From NCBI RefSeq assembly GCF_030272615.1, contig NC_081414.1, positions 665,601,938 through 665,665,937 on the forward strand: 64,000 nucleotides of DNA. Direction: 5' to 3'. Shown here piece by piece: positions 10,933 to 23,004 of this stretch; the stretch's first letter is position 1, and each line of letters starts with the position of its first letter. Below the pieces are notes generated by a model. That model did not search any database. It was given only the letters and a program-made list of their open reading frames with translations, and was not told where the DNA came from. The DNA comes from Cryptomeria japonica (lineage: Eukaryota > Streptophyta > Pinopsida > Cupressales > Cupressaceae). The translations under genes were made by a program, and so were the position numbers.

Positions 10933-12305
10933 TTATGATTGTACTGGTGTAACTGTTTCAGTGTCTTGTACCAGTTGAGGCATTGCCAGTTCAGTTGTGA
11001 TCATTTCCACTGCTGGTTCCTTGTCATATGATCTAGATTGATTTCTGTATTGCTCATCCACTTTCACATTAGCGCTCTCCACAATTTTGTGTAATCTTTT
11101 GTTATAACATCTATATGATTTGCTTTGAATTGAATATCCAAGAAATATCCCTTCATCCCATCTAGGATCAAACTTCCCAATTGAATCATCCATTTTTATA
11201 TAACATTTACTCCCAAAAATTTTGAAATATTTAATAGTAGGTGTATGTCCAAACCATAATTCATAAGGGTTCTTACCAGTTTTATCTTTGATGTGAACTC
11301 TGTTGGACATGTAGACTGTTATACTCATTGCTTCTCTCCAATAGATGTGAGGCAATTTGTCTTCCATCATCATAGTTCTTGTTGCATCCAAAATGGTTCT
11401 ATTCTTTCTTTCCACTACTCCATTCTACTGAGGAGTACTAGGTATAGATAGTTGTCTCCTAATTCCATTTGTCTCACAATAACTGTTAAATTCATGAGAA
11501 GTGAACTCACCACCTTGATATGATCTCAGACATTTGATTTTCAATCCAGTTTATGTTTCTATCTTTGCTTTAAAGATCTTGAATTTCTCAAAGGCTTCAG
11601 ACTTCTCCCTAAGAAAAGTCACCCACATCATCCTACAATAGTCATCAATAATCAGCATGAAATACCTATCACCTTGAAAGCTTCTAGTCCTTTCTGGACC
11701 ACATAAGTCAGTGTGAATCAAATCAAGTATATCATTAGATTTATCATGTATGCTTTTAAAAGAAGTTCTAACTTGCTTTCCCAATTGACATTCCTTGCAT
11801 ATCGGATTATGAGGCTTCATAATCTTAGGTATATCTCTGACTGCCTTTGTTGAACTAATCTTGAAAATACAATCAAAATTAACATGACACAACCTCTTAT
11901 GCCATAAACAAATCTCATGATCAATATGAGAAATAAAACATGTCTTATTACCCGTGTTCAAGTGAAAGATATTACCTCCAGTTTGAGGACTAGTTGCAAT
12001 CTCCAAACTAGTTTTGTTAATCATTTTGCATTTTCTATCTTTAAACTGAAGTTGGAAACCCCTGTCCACCAATTGACCAACACTTAATAAATTATGCTTT
12101 AAACCTTATACATAATAGACATTATCAGTATTATGCTTGCCATCCAAATAAATAATACCTCTACCTTTGATCATACATTCTTTGTCATCTCCAAATCTAA
12201 CTTGACCACCATTGTATTCTTGCAGGAACATAAATTTTCTTTTATCTCTAGTCATATGATGTGAGCATCCACTATCAATTACCCATTCATCCTTGTCTTC
12301 AACTT
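10933..12305 (-). pseudogene. Copia protease and integrase
   Basis: The protease motif WVIDSGCSHHMT lies near 12280, with catalytic D in D-S-G. After a stop near 12104 the next frame (12072-11551) gives the GAG-pre-integrase and zinc-binding region (HKRLCHVNF...CKECQLGK) and the core start LIHTDLCGPERTRS with IDDYCRMMWVTFL. The frame 11415-10933 starts MERKNRTILDATRTMM and ends with the integrase C-terminal segment (IFGSKCYIK, GIFLGYS). The integrase inserts element DNA. A short disrupted gap (11551-11415), where the catalytic Asp region should be, holds stops, so it is not functional. Confidence 0.85.
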
Positions 12306-13433
12306 TTGCTGCTAGTGCCTTTTCTTCATTCTTGATAGCCAGTTTCGGTTCATCTTCCTTTAATGCATAGAATACCCATTTCTTTCCATTGCCGGATCCA
12401 CTAGCAGAGTCTGTTGTTAGTTCATCCTCAGAGTCATCACATACTCCTTCCTCATCCGCTATGTAGCATTGTTTACTTTTCTTGAATCTATATCTATTTT
12501 GATTAGGCTTAAATGATTTCTTAACTCTCTCTTCAAATCTTGCATTCCTTTCAAAACATCTAGATGCAAAATGACCAATCTTATTACATACAAAACATTT
12601 AAAAGGTGCTTTTCCTTCATACTTACTTCCTGTCGGTCCTTTAGGTGCTCTTCTAGTAAATAAGTCTTCAAGTTGGTCAAATTCTTCATCCTCTTTCCTC
12701 ATATATTCCAATTCTTTTGCATATAAGGCTTTCCAATCACTTTTGTTAGTAGATGATGATGCATGAAAAGCAGGTTCAGATTTTGCAGCTCCAGAAGGTC
12801 CAAATTCTTCAAGCTCAAAAGTAGATAATTTCCTAGTCAGAATGTCTTTGTTAACTGAAGTGTTTTCCATTGTTCTCAGTTCATTAATTGCAGTTGCCTT
12901 CATCTTGTAAGCTAGTGGAAGGGCTCTCAAGACTTTAGAAACTATTTCATCTTCACTCAAAGATCCTCCACAACATTGAATTCCCATGACAATCTCATTT
13001 ACTCTTCCCATAAATGTAGCAATTCTTTCATTATCTTCCATCTTCAAGTTTTCATACCTTACCCGGTAACCATCAAGTTTAGCAATTTTGACAGTAGGAT
13101 CACCTTCATTCAGAGTTTGCAATTTATCCCACATAACCTTTGCGATGATTTATCAGTCAATCCCATGATTTGCTGATCAGTAAGTGCACACAAGAGGGCT
13201 TCTCTAGCTCTACAATCATTTTCAATATTCTTGTCTAGGTCTGTAGGAGAAGGATTGCCAAATGCTGGATCATAAGGTGTGTATCCTTTCTCAGTGATCT
13301 CCCAAATATCCTTGCCAAGACATCTAAGATGAGTCTCCATTCGGATTTTCCATATCCCATAATTTGTTCCATCAAGCTTAGGGATTTCTCTTCTAAAAAT
13401 AGTTGTCGGTGGATTAGAAGTATTAGGTGCCAT
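12306..13433 (-). pseudogene. Copia gag
   Basis: Starts MAPNTSNPPTTIFRREIPKL at 13433, followed by LDGTNYGIWKIRMETHL, a DUF4219-like Gag start. A frame change near 13120 joins it to 13134-12306, which carries the UBN2-like helices and one CCHC zinc knuckle (CFVCNKIGHFASRCF). The start codon is 48 bases from the primer site, as expected. Gag packages the element RNA. Apart from the frameshift the reading frame is long and open, so the copy is not very old. Confidence 0.85.
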
Positions 13434-13477
13434 AGGATCTACCTCAAGCGGTTAAGCTTCTACAAAAGAGAACCAAA

Positions 13478-13489
13478 TATCTGATACCA
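13478..13489 (-). other. Primer binding site of the minus-strand copia element
   Basis: Minus strand reads TGGTATCAGATA, two bases from the LTR end. The first nine bases match the initiator Met tRNA-type site; the rest has drifted. Confidence 0.75.
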
Positions 13490-13491
13490 AT

Positions 13492-14582
13492 TGTTAGGAT
13501 AACTGATGAACAACTAAGAGGGGGGGGGGGTGAATCAGTTGTTAATAGATTATATCAATTAAACCACTTAATAACCTTTAACTGGAGCACATAAATATTG
13601 AATACCAGAATAGCAGAAACAGATACCAGTAAGCAATAAAAATTAAGAATGAAATAGAGAATTAACACAATGCAACCATACCACATAACACCATGATTTG
13701 TATGTGGAAAACCCGATAAAGGGAAAAACTACGGTGGGAAGCCTACCCACAATCAGATGATACTTCTACAAAAAGTATGTGATACAATAAGGGGTCTGCA
13801 CATGCAAGAAGGAACACTACCTAGAGTGTACTGCTCATTACAAAAGAGTCTCACTAACTACAGAGAGGTTATAACCACCTCAAGATAACTGGATAACAAT
13901 CCAGAATAATGAACTGCCAGAGATAGCATCTACCATGCCTAATTACAGTCCCGATTAAGCTCAATACCAAAGGCCTTTGACCTCTTACTTAAACCCAATT
14001 CGATCACCTATGATCGATCAAATCTCCTTCGCATATGATATTGCATTCCACGACCACGATACAAATCTACAATGAGATCTTACATCAATTTATACAAACC
14101 CTAAGGCCTAAACCAATTAGGTTGGCCACCTAAAAGATATTAAAATAAGATCATTACATACATCCATATTACAATGATATGCCATGTCGGATTTAGACCA
14201 AAACAACAATAACCAATCCATAAATCATCCTGGTAACGTGTAGAGAACACGTTAACATGATACCGGTCCATAACCTAGATAGGTACCAGACCTAATCTGA
14301 GTCCACCACGCCAAAGCAATCTCTTCAATTAGTTGAGGCATGATCAAGGATCACCTTCTGCATCCTGAATTCCATCTAGAAGCCGCGCCAACACCACTTA
14401 GCATTCTATCAAGGTTTCTCAGTGAAAGCTCTGCCGGTTAAACCTTAAACCCATACCGGTAACACAAGATCTTCTACCAGTAACCAAAACCTATCTGTCA
14501 GTAACTAACCATAACAGATAGTGTTGACATCAATGACAAAACATCGATGCAACACATAATCAATTCATCCATATTGCCAACA
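13492..14582 (-). repeat. 5' LTR of the minus-strand copia element (1,091 bp)
   Basis: On the minus strand it runs from TGTTGGCAATATGG to TATCCTAACA. Near its end are AACTGATTCACC and a run of twelve G (plus strand, about 13519-13530). Multiple ACCGGT-type words recur through it, as in the LTRs of X1, X2 and X4. No partner 3' LTR is present in the window. Confidence 0.8.
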
Positions 14583-14967
14583 TAAGTCTCCTCATCATAT
14601 TAACTAGCGATGATGTTGAGGATAATTACAGAATTAAATATTAAAAAATATTAAATTTGTTTAGTCACATGGTGATGAGATAGCTTGATGACGTGGAAGA
14701 GGGCATGATGTGGATTTAGAATTGAAGATGTAGGTTATGTGATTAATTAAATAATTTAAAATTATTTAATCAAGATGGACTTTAGAAGAATCATGATGAA
14801 TTTTCATTAAATAATTAACATTTAATTAATAAATTGATTTAGAGGAATAAAGCAAGTGAATCAAATAAATACATTATTCAATTTATTTATTGATAGAAGA
14901 ATGAAGCTATTAAATAAATAATTAATATTTATAAATAATTATTTCTAGTCAATTTTAGGTGTATACA
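14583..14967 (-). repeat. Partial Ty3/gypsy-type 3' LTR
   Basis: The minus strand starts TGTATACACCTAAAATT just after a polypurine tract (AAAGAGGGGCAAAA, about 14968-14981), a typical plant Ty3 LTR start. It is rich in TTAATTAAT and ends at the copia LTR, so the copia element may have inserted in or replaced the rest. A similar sequence lies at the right end of the insert 51385-52310. Confidence 0.5.
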
Positions 14968-17771
14968 TTTTGCCCCTCTTTGAGACAATGTGTTTTATCA
15001 CATTGTTTCAAACAAAAATAAATCAAGTCTCGATTTTCCCTTCACATCCGTATGATGTCAATGGTATGCCCCTTGAGGAGATCAGTCAGTGAAAATTTTT
15101 TAAAAATTGGGTTGAAATGGAAAAACTGGCAAGCGATCTCACGAATGAGAAAATAGAAGAATTTTGATGAAGAAATTAGCGAAAATAGGGCTAAATTTTG
15201 TGAAAGGTTTTCCCAACATGACATGGTCATTACACCTCCAATTAAGTTCCAATGGGCTATATATAGAAAGGGTTGGGCCCACAACCAACTCATTTGCACA
15301 CATGGAGCTTTGGGAGTGAATTATGGAGAGGAGTGGTTGGAGCAGAGTGTTGTCAATGAAGATGTTTATCCCAAACCACAAACACCAATTCAACTACGTT
15401 CACAAATTCTAGAGACCAAATGATTATGGGCCCCTAGTATGTACATTTATGCCCTCCTTGTACTTTGAACATTTAATGCATCTTTAGATCAAAATTTAAA
15501 TTTTTTGTAGGCGCTAGTCCATTTTTTCGCATTCGTGGATTCTTTTAACTCATTTGGCATTTTTTTTAGCACATTTGTTCTTTTAGCACTTTTGGATTTT
15601 CTTTTTTGCACATTTGAGAGGGCTTTTAGCACTTTTGTTAATGTTGTGCATACATTGAATGTTTTAACGCATTTGGGTGTTCATTTAGTGCTTTTGTAGA
15701 TTTAGCACTTTTAGAAAGTGTTTTATTGCCTTTGGTAATTTAGTGTGTATTTCATTTTATTTAGCATTTGCTAGTTTGGTGCATATGTTTATTTGTTTAA
15801 CGCCTTTTCTTGATAAAATAGCACATTTAGAATAGTTGCATAATTTGACAATGTAGATAGACAAGTTGACATCATGATCGATGGCGACCAACTGATGGGA
15901 GCTATGTGAGATTGATCTAATCTCGAAAGAGCTAATAGGATAGGTAACTATGTACCAAGTAGGATGATTAGGATAGATGCAACTTAGATTGTTGATTAAC
16001 GCTTGTAGTGTTGATTTGTCATTAGGAGGATTCAAATATTTGTCTTTGAGGATTTAGATTCTATTCATAACACCCTTGATAAATTTCTTCATATTGCTAA
16101 CACCTCCTTCTTCCACTAGTCAAACTCTTCTTGATCGAGAATAGATGATATTGTCATGGTTTCTATTCTGCTCAATTTAAATAGAATTTTACTTGCTGCA
16201 TCTTTGATAGTATTTCTATTTTTTTTTTAAAACATAGCATTTGTACAAATATTTGTTTTCAAAACAAAAAACAACATTTGATTTACAAAGAGTTTTTGTA
16301 CACAATTGATAGATTTTCTATTTTTGTTTTTTAAACAAAAAACATCTTCTTCATAAAATGTAATAGAATTTCTATTTTTTTGTTTTTAAAATAAAAAAAT
16401 CATTATTTTTATCAAATTAATAACACTAATAACATCTTGCTAAAGCCTCTATGATGTGAGTTTATCTACCTGGGCAAACAGGGCCAACACCCTTGTTTTG
16501 CTGCTTTTTTAATCAAAAACAAAAATATAATATCTATTTTTTTTAGTTTTGCTTTTTCTTATTTAAAAACATTGTCTTCATAAAATGTAATAAAAATTCT
16601 ATTTTCCTATTTTTAAAGTAAAAAACATTGCTTTTATAAAATTAATAAAAAAAAAAAGAATTTGTTTTATTTTTGTTTTACTTTTTGTTTTTATTGAATG
16701 TGTGACTACAATACATCTCTCATAATTACAATAATTAAAATTCTAATAAGACAAATATTTATAAATTAAATTAATTTCATTTCCAAAAAAAATTCGAATA
16801 ATGCTATTATTTCTTTTTTTTTTTTAATTTCTCTTTCTTTTTTAGAATCTTAAAAATAAAAAGATAAAACATCTTAATAAAAAAACAATATTAAAAGATA
16901 TTCTATCAAAATAGAATAATAATAAAAGATAGTTTTTTTCTTTTATACATATTCTTTTTTAAATTAATAATATTAAAATATATATTTTAATATTTATCAT
17001 AATTATCAAACTTTAAAAAGTAAATGTTTTTAAAAAAATTTAAAAAAAGAATATTTTAATAAAAACTTAATATTAAAAGATATTTTATGAAAAAAGCTAT
17101 GATCTATTAAAAACAAAAGAATTTTTTAATTTTTTTTAACAACTTTTTTCAGAAAAAAATAGATTATTCATCAATCTGAATTCGAACAGGTCAAGCTAGT
17201 TTAGAAACCCCCATTTGTCGCCTTAACGCCTGGTTTGATTAACCTTTGAAGCTGTGATTATATAAAAACGACATTGCCAAGCTTGTGGATGTCGAATGAA
17301 GAACTAAATGTGGACTCTAAATTTTGGTATTTTGTTTATAGCTAGATTGTTCAGGGCTGATTAATGGAATTCGTTACCATTGGAGGACTTGTCAATAGAA
17401 ATTTGATAAAACATGCAAAATCTTTAAGGAATTTTGGGACTCAGTATTACTGGTATGACTCTTTTTGACAGCATTATGAATATGGTGGTTTACTGAACTA
17501 ATTCTCACATTTCCATTATAATATTACAATTTGTAAAAGTTGATTGAATTTTATGCCCGACCAAGTTATCTTGCAGTTGGATGCTTACAGTAACAAAAGT
17601 TTGAAAACAATTAAATAGTCTTTCCGTTGCATTGGTTGAGTTTTATGTCCCAGTTCATATTTGTTTTCCATTACTGATTTATTGCATTCGTTATATAGGC
17701 TCACATACAGTATATGTTCCCTGAAGTTCATCAAATTAAAAATTGAATATTGAATTGCAGTATCCTACTGC
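14968..17771. other. About 2.8 kb without genes, very AT-rich
   Basis: 15500-15850 repeats 'tttagcacttttg'-like words, probably decayed non-coding sequence of the neighbouring Ty3 element. 16150-17170 is dominated by A and T runs with repeated 'ctatttttttgtttttaaa' patterns. A TATA-like word (CTATATATAGAAAG) lies at about 15258. Nothing codes for a recognisable protein. Confidence 0.5.
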
Positions 17772-19484
17772 TCTAGGGTTTGCATAAGCAGTTTCTCATT
17801 ATTCGATTTAAAATGTATCCCATTTGCACTCTTGTTGCCTAGGGAGAGAAACTATCAGACTCAAACTCAAAGCATTGAATACGTTTTCAAATTATAATAA
17901 ATGAGTTATAAAGGTAATGATTGTTGGGTATATGAAGCCCAACAGTCACATGGTTGTTTGTCTTCCTCAAAAGACTCTTCATTTCATATTTGATATGTTT
18001 ATATAAATGGCTATGTGCAGCCCATACATGATGTACTCTGTAATTGGATATTGGTTAATAAGAATTCTCCCTGCGTTTCTGGTGGACGTAGCCACTTAGT
18101 GGTGAACCACGTTAATCTTGTGTCTTGAGTTCTTTATTGTGTCTATTATTCTTTCTGCTGTTTTCTGTTCATTATTTTGTGTTTTCTCTGCTCGTTTTAA
18201 ACTAACAATGATTACCCCATATTTGCTTTCTTGAAAGATAGATTGCAACTGTAAGTTGGCTCTTTTTAATTCTTATATCGGCACACCGACAGTACAAAGT
18301 TCCTTTGGTACTCGGAGTGTGTAAGGTTTCATATAACTGAACTAAACTTATTGTGTATTCTCAGTCCATCTACTAATCCAAATTATGGATTCGGACGACC
18401 ACACCTAAGTGAGAACCTACAGTATTGTGGATGAACAAGATAGCACAGAATTGAAGCAAGCCAAAAAGTGATCTATTCCATTCAAAAATCCAACATATAG
18501 TAGTTCATGAGATTCCAAGGGTCACAAAAACCCCTTGAGAATCGAATCCCAACAGTCACATTTATTTATTACATAATAAAATCTAAAACTATGAAAATTT
18601 CAAAAAACTATATGAAATTTTGCCCTAACTTTAACTAGGCATAACTTTCCGCCCGAGACTCGAAATTACGAGCCGTTTAACTTGTTGGAAAGGTCTCCAA
18701 GAATTAGGAGCGAAATCCTACAAGAACTGCCTATGGCAATGTTCTAAAGGATAGGCCAAACTTTCAAGGGTTGAAAATGCCTTGAAGGCCTTCAAAAATG
18801 ACAATTACTAACATATAGAAAAATTAAAAAGAAAAAAAGATTCCAAATTTTCTTCTATCATCTACTTTGGATAAGATTGTGTTAGTTTTGAACTCGAGGT
18901 GTTTATGATGCTTCTTACTTTTGTGAAATTGATTTGTGCTTCTAATATATTTCTATTATAAGAGTTTTGGTTGCTGAAACCATACAAGTCTTTAGAATAT
19001 GATATCATCCTTATCTCAGAGATGCTAGAAAATCCAGTTAGGTTGGTTATGTAAGGATCTAAGTAATCAATTTATGGATTCTCTTCCTAAGTTGCAATGA
19101 AATTTGTTGCAAACGAAATTATTTAGTGTAGAGAATAAGGTCAATGCTTATGTATTTATATATGGAAATATTATATTTACATGTGAAATCATTTTGGGGA
19201 AATATTCACTAACAACAACACTTCGATATATTCTCAAACAAAAATATTAAAATATGTAAAACATTTTACTTATGCTAAGAGAGATCATTTCCCTTTATAA
19301 ATATGGCTGTAGACAGTTTCAAAGAACCACTTGTCATTGCAATGTGCACTCCCAAGGAACCAATTCTAAGTGTAACATGAACTCTTAAAGAATCCATCCT
19401 CAATACACTTGTAAGTTGTTCTTCTGTGATCAGCACAAAATGATGTACCTACTCTAGAAACTTCACACAACATGCACCCTATAA
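17772..19484 (-). repeat. 3' LTR of Ty3 copy 1 (interrupted by a solo LTR)
   Basis: 17772-17921 plus 18208 to about 18375 match 25528-25838, and about 18970-19484 matches 45572-46080. The right edge is placed at the polypurine tract (minus strand AAAAAAAGGGAGA) at 19485. The left edge is where the two copies diverge (minus strand ...AACCCTAGA). Exact ends are uncertain because neither copy shows clear TG/CA ends. Confidence 0.55.
17922..18207 (+). repeat. Solo LTR (286 bp) with target duplication ATGAT
   Basis: Starts TGTTGGGTATATGAAGCCCA and ends ACTAACA. ATGAT is present on both sides (17917-17921 and 18208-18212). It is a diverged relative of the 256-bp LTR at 617-872 (shared GAAGCCCAACAGTCACATG). 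The paralogous site at about 25673 reads TAATGATTACC without the insert, an independent empty-site proof. It has a TATA-like word TTATATAAATGG. Confidence 0.92.
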
Positions 19485-19497
19485 TCTCCCTTTTTTT

Positions 19498-20689
19498 GAC
19501 AGTCATGTTGTGCGGGGTCCAATTCTTTAATCTGCAGATGTCTAGTGAGTGAACTGTCAGTGTAGAAGTAACATATATTTTGAACTATAGTTATTGTTAG
19601 TTAGGGAAAGTTGATCAATGTAATAAACTGGTTGACTTGATCTCACACCTAGTAGTTTAGTTTGAGTTTGCATTGATTTAGGGATGGTTTTCTTAGTTAT
19701 ATTACCTATGCTTGAGGGATGCAGGGAGCATAAGAGTATAGAAAGATTGGGAAGATAAACAAAAGGACTTCTAAAAACTAGAAACAAAATTCAATTTCTT
19801 TTCTAGGAATGTGATGCTACTTACAACAACTTCTGGTGGTTGGAGATGAACACCTAGAAGTGTGTCAAACTTGATTTCTTATGGGCACAGAGTCCAGAGG
19901 GACAACAAAATTGTGTAGGGTAAAATTAGGTCATCAAGGTGTTCAGATTTTCATGCTACAGAGTTTAGGATCATTTATGCATTTAGATTTGTATGCTAAG
20001 TGTGCCTAGTGAGTTGTATCGCTCTAGTGTAATTCAATTTGAATTTGTATTTTTTTTAATTGTTGGTGGAATATTATTAGGTTTTCTTTTGCTGTGTGCA
20101 TTCAGTTGAGGTTTTTACACAACCATAAATCCATAGCTATGATTGTGTTGATAACATGTCACAACAATTTGCAACATCTCCTACCTACTAATATGCATGT
20201 CGCATGTACACTCCAAATGATTGCCAAAATCCTTTCATGCATCCCAAGTGTTTTGTAGTGTACCTAGGGATATGGTTTTATGGTGTGTTAAGTAGTTAAT
20301 TTTAATGTAGGAATAGGATGCATATGCTTTCTATCCATCCCACTAGTTAATTAGAATAGAAGTATTTATCTCACATTTGTGTGGTAAATGGTAGTGGTAG
20401 GTAGTTGAGTATTATATAATGTAGAGAAAAGGTTTATATGAGACATGTGAAAAATATTATATATGTTTAGATTTCATATTGAGATATTTCACAATGCCTC
20501 TATCTAAGGTGCATTCTACTTTTGAATTTATTACAACATTTGTATTATTTTTAAAAGAGTTTCTTAAGTTGTTTAATCCATGAAAATGGAAAAGAAGAAA
20601 CCCATGCAAAAAATTTAGGTTTCCAAACTCCATCTGTGCCACCCAGTAAATTTAGGATGATTCTTTGCCATCATCCTCAAACTAACTTG
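19498..20689 (-). other. 3' non-coding tail of Ty3 copy 1, no integrase visible
   Basis: On the minus strand, downstream of RNase H, I find only a short frame (20642-20457, MAQMEFGNLNFLHG...). No HHCC zinc finger or DDE-type integrase motif is seen. The same tail recurs at 46093-47280 in copy 2, so integrase loss predates the duplication. Copy 1 is a little longer in places. Confidence 0.6.
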
Positions 20690-21196
20690 GTAGGTCGAGT
20701 ATCGAGGTCATATTCCTGGAACTTAGCTTTCTAGTTACCTCTTTTAGTTCCAAAATCTTGTTGTGTCAAATTGACATGACTGCAATATCTAGAACCGGAA
20801 ATGCTTCACTACTTTCACCACTGCATAAGCATGCTTGTCCATCTGAGAATACTTAAGATCATGAGTTTTGAGAGGACAACTCATAAATGTTATAGGAGAC
20901 TCAATACCTTCCGAATTCTTCTGGACTAGAATCACATAAAGTATATAATCAAAAGAATAGTACATTATAAAATCTTTGGTATAGTCAGGACATACCAACA
21001 ATGGAGCATGAGCTATGGCTTCTTTAATTTCATCAAAGGTCACTCTCCCTTTCGGGGGCCAACGAAAAGCAGTCTTTCCTTTCATCATATTCGCAATATG
21101 ATGAGTTTTCTCGGCAAAGACTGGAACAAATCTTCTCAAGAAGTTAACTTTGCCATAGAAAGAGTGAACAAATATTTTACTTGATGGTAAGGACAA
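20690..21196 (-). pseudogene. Ty3 RT C-terminus and RNase H
   Basis: Reads VNFLRRFVPVFAEKTHHI and FRWPPKGRVTFDEIKEAI, typical of the RT thumb, then LVCPDYTKDFIMYY and the RNase H segment SPITFMSCPLKTHDLKYSQMDKHAYAVVK. It stops at 20789, but the paralogue in copy 2 (47487-47278) continues LTQQDFGTKRGNWIAK. RNase H degrades the RNA of RNA-DNA hybrids in reverse transcription. The expected Asp in the LVCPD/FIMYYSFD segment is altered, so activity is doubtful. Confidence 0.75.
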
Positions 21197-21252
21197 ACTT
21201 TGGATAGCTTTTAAAACCCTTTCTATATCAATCTTGATACCTTCTTTGTAAT

Positions 21253-22030
21253 TTATATGTCCAATAAGCTTACCTTATGTAACCCAAAAATTGACTTCTT
21301 GGGATTCAAAGAGATTCCATGATCACGACATCTTCTTAAAACATCTTCCAAATGAAAAAGATGATTGTTGTGATCTTTTGAGAAAATTGTTAAGTCATCA
21401 AGATAAATAACAAGGTATCTTCCAATGATACCTTGAAAAGCCATGTCCATAATCCTCTAGAAGGTTGTGCCTACATTGATCAAATCGAAAGGCATCCTTT
21501 GATAAGAAAAGGTACCCCAAGGAGTTGTAAAGGTAGTCTTGTGGTGATCGTCTTCATTGATCTCAATCTGGTTGTAGCCTGAGAAGCCATCAAGCATGGA
21601 GAACATAGATTTGAACTAATGACTATCTGCAAGACTTGATCCATCACCAACAAAGGATCTAGTTATCCTTTAATGAGGACTGATTAAGATTGTGGAAATC
21701 CACACAAATGCGAATTTCCCCATTCCTCTTTCTTATAGGTAGGATATTAGCATTCCAAATTGAATGATGAATTGGAAATATTATTTTAGCATTCCAAATT
21801 TTTTATAGTATTATACCTGAAATCTTGGGATTATATTGCCTTTTCCTTTTCTTGAAAGGTGTCATCCTAGACTTAAGTGGAATATTATGTTGTACTTCCT
21901 TAGGTTTGAAATATTTCAAATCATCATAGGAATAAGCCAACACATCAATGTACTGACGTAGCAATTGCATGAACTTCTCTCTTTCAGCTAGGGTACAACT
22001 ATTTCCAATGTTCGCATATTTTGGATCAAT
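21253..22030 (-). pseudogene. Ty3 reverse transcriptase
   Basis: The minus strand gives an N-terminal linker (REKFMQLLRQYIDVLAYSYD, about 21990-21930), QHNIPLKSRM, and at 21450-21253 the catalytic box VIYLDDLTIFSKDHNNHL followed by GISLNPKKSIFG. The active-site YLDD is intact. In between, several frames are broken by stops (for example near 21610-21680), and the region around 21740-21850 holds a small internal repeat of 'ttagcattccaaatt'. Identification as Ty3-type rests on YLDD and the NPKKS-F-G motif. Confidence 0.78.
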
Positions 22031-22071
22031 TTAAGATCCAATATTGTATTTCTCATATCTCGTGGCATCAT

Positions 22072-22980
22072 CTAATGACACTTGTTGTTATTGCTTGATA
22101 TACATATCATGTTTATCAATCCTTTTGGAATCTTGTTTCCCTTCAACTGTAGGAAACCTTCATCATGTGTAGAATCATCACTTGTTGTTGACTCGGAGCA
22201 ATTACTTCCTTCAAAGTAGAAGTTATTGAAACCATCACTTGTTTCAAGGAAGTTCGCAATTTTCTTATCATCATTAAAAATTTTCCAATGGTTCCAATTA
22301 TCTGGTACACTTGGCCTACAAATCAATTCAATAGAATAAACATCTTGGTAAAAAACACTATGGGGAATCAAAAGAGTTGTTGATTGAGAAAGGGAATCAA
22401 CTCTAGAGTTGAACTCCCTTGATACCACTGAAATATTGAAGGAGTCAAAACCTTCTATATTATCTCAGACCAAATCCCGGTAATGTTTCAACTGGTCATT
22501 TCTAATCTAGCATATATTTCTAACTTGGAAAACTACCAACTCAACATATCCTTGAGCATGTAAATTATATCCTTGATCATGTAAATTTTTAATACCTTTC
22601 TTTCGAGCTCCATGCCCAGCAATAAAGATTCATACTTAGCTATATTATTGGTATTAGAGAATTGAAGCTTGAAAGAAAATGGAAATATTTCACCTTTAGG
22701 AGAAACTAGAACAACACCAACACTAGAGTAGTCCATGATACAACTTCCATCGAATTCCATTAGACATACTTGGTTATCACCATTTGTAACAATAGGCTGT
22801 GAGCTAGAAGCTTCATCATTAGAAGATACTAACATAGATTCCAAATTTTTAGCAAAAGAAGAAATGGACGTAAAATATTTTGTTGAGAAACTATCATTAC
22901 TGGGGCTAATTGAATAACTTGATACTTCTTCTATTTGAATAAAATAAGTACCTGTACCAGATGACTCATAAAATTTGAGC
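22072..22980 (-). pseudogene. Extra RNase H (archaeal-like) and linker placed before RT
   Basis: From about 22980 the frame runs through to 22844-22533, which reads MEFDGSCIMDYSSVGVVLVS, then FKLQFSNTNNIAKYESLLLG. This matches type-1 archaeal-like RNase H (DGS...GVGVVL-SP-G...TNN-AEYEALL-GL); the second acidic residue appears as K in IAKYE, where E is usual. The next frame, 22428-22072, continues FNSRVDSLSQSTTL and ICRPSVPDNWNHWKIF, a linker that precedes RT. In most Tat elements the archaeal-like RNase H follows the RT-linked one. Here it lies between protease and RT. Confidence 0.65.
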
Positions 22981-23004
22981 CTTTTGATTATTTGATTTGA
23001 CCAC

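Larger units (their letters stand above)
9553..14582 (-). mobile_element. Minus-strand Ty1/copia element, 3' end missing
   Basis: Going down the minus strand: 5' LTR (14582-13492), primer site, gag, protease, integrase, RT and the start of RNase H, in the canonical copia order. The coding part is cut at about 9553 inside RNase H and continues directly as a Ty3 protease fragment, so the last part of RNase H and the 3' LTR are missing. At least two frame changes and several stops break the coding region. Its LTR end carries the CTGATTCACCCCC motif shared by the other copia LTRs in the window. Confidence 0.88.

Noticed and set aside
16150-17170. Origin- or centromere-like AT tract
   Set aside because: Irregular A/T runs without a repeat period or flanking structure; ordinary low-complexity sequence.
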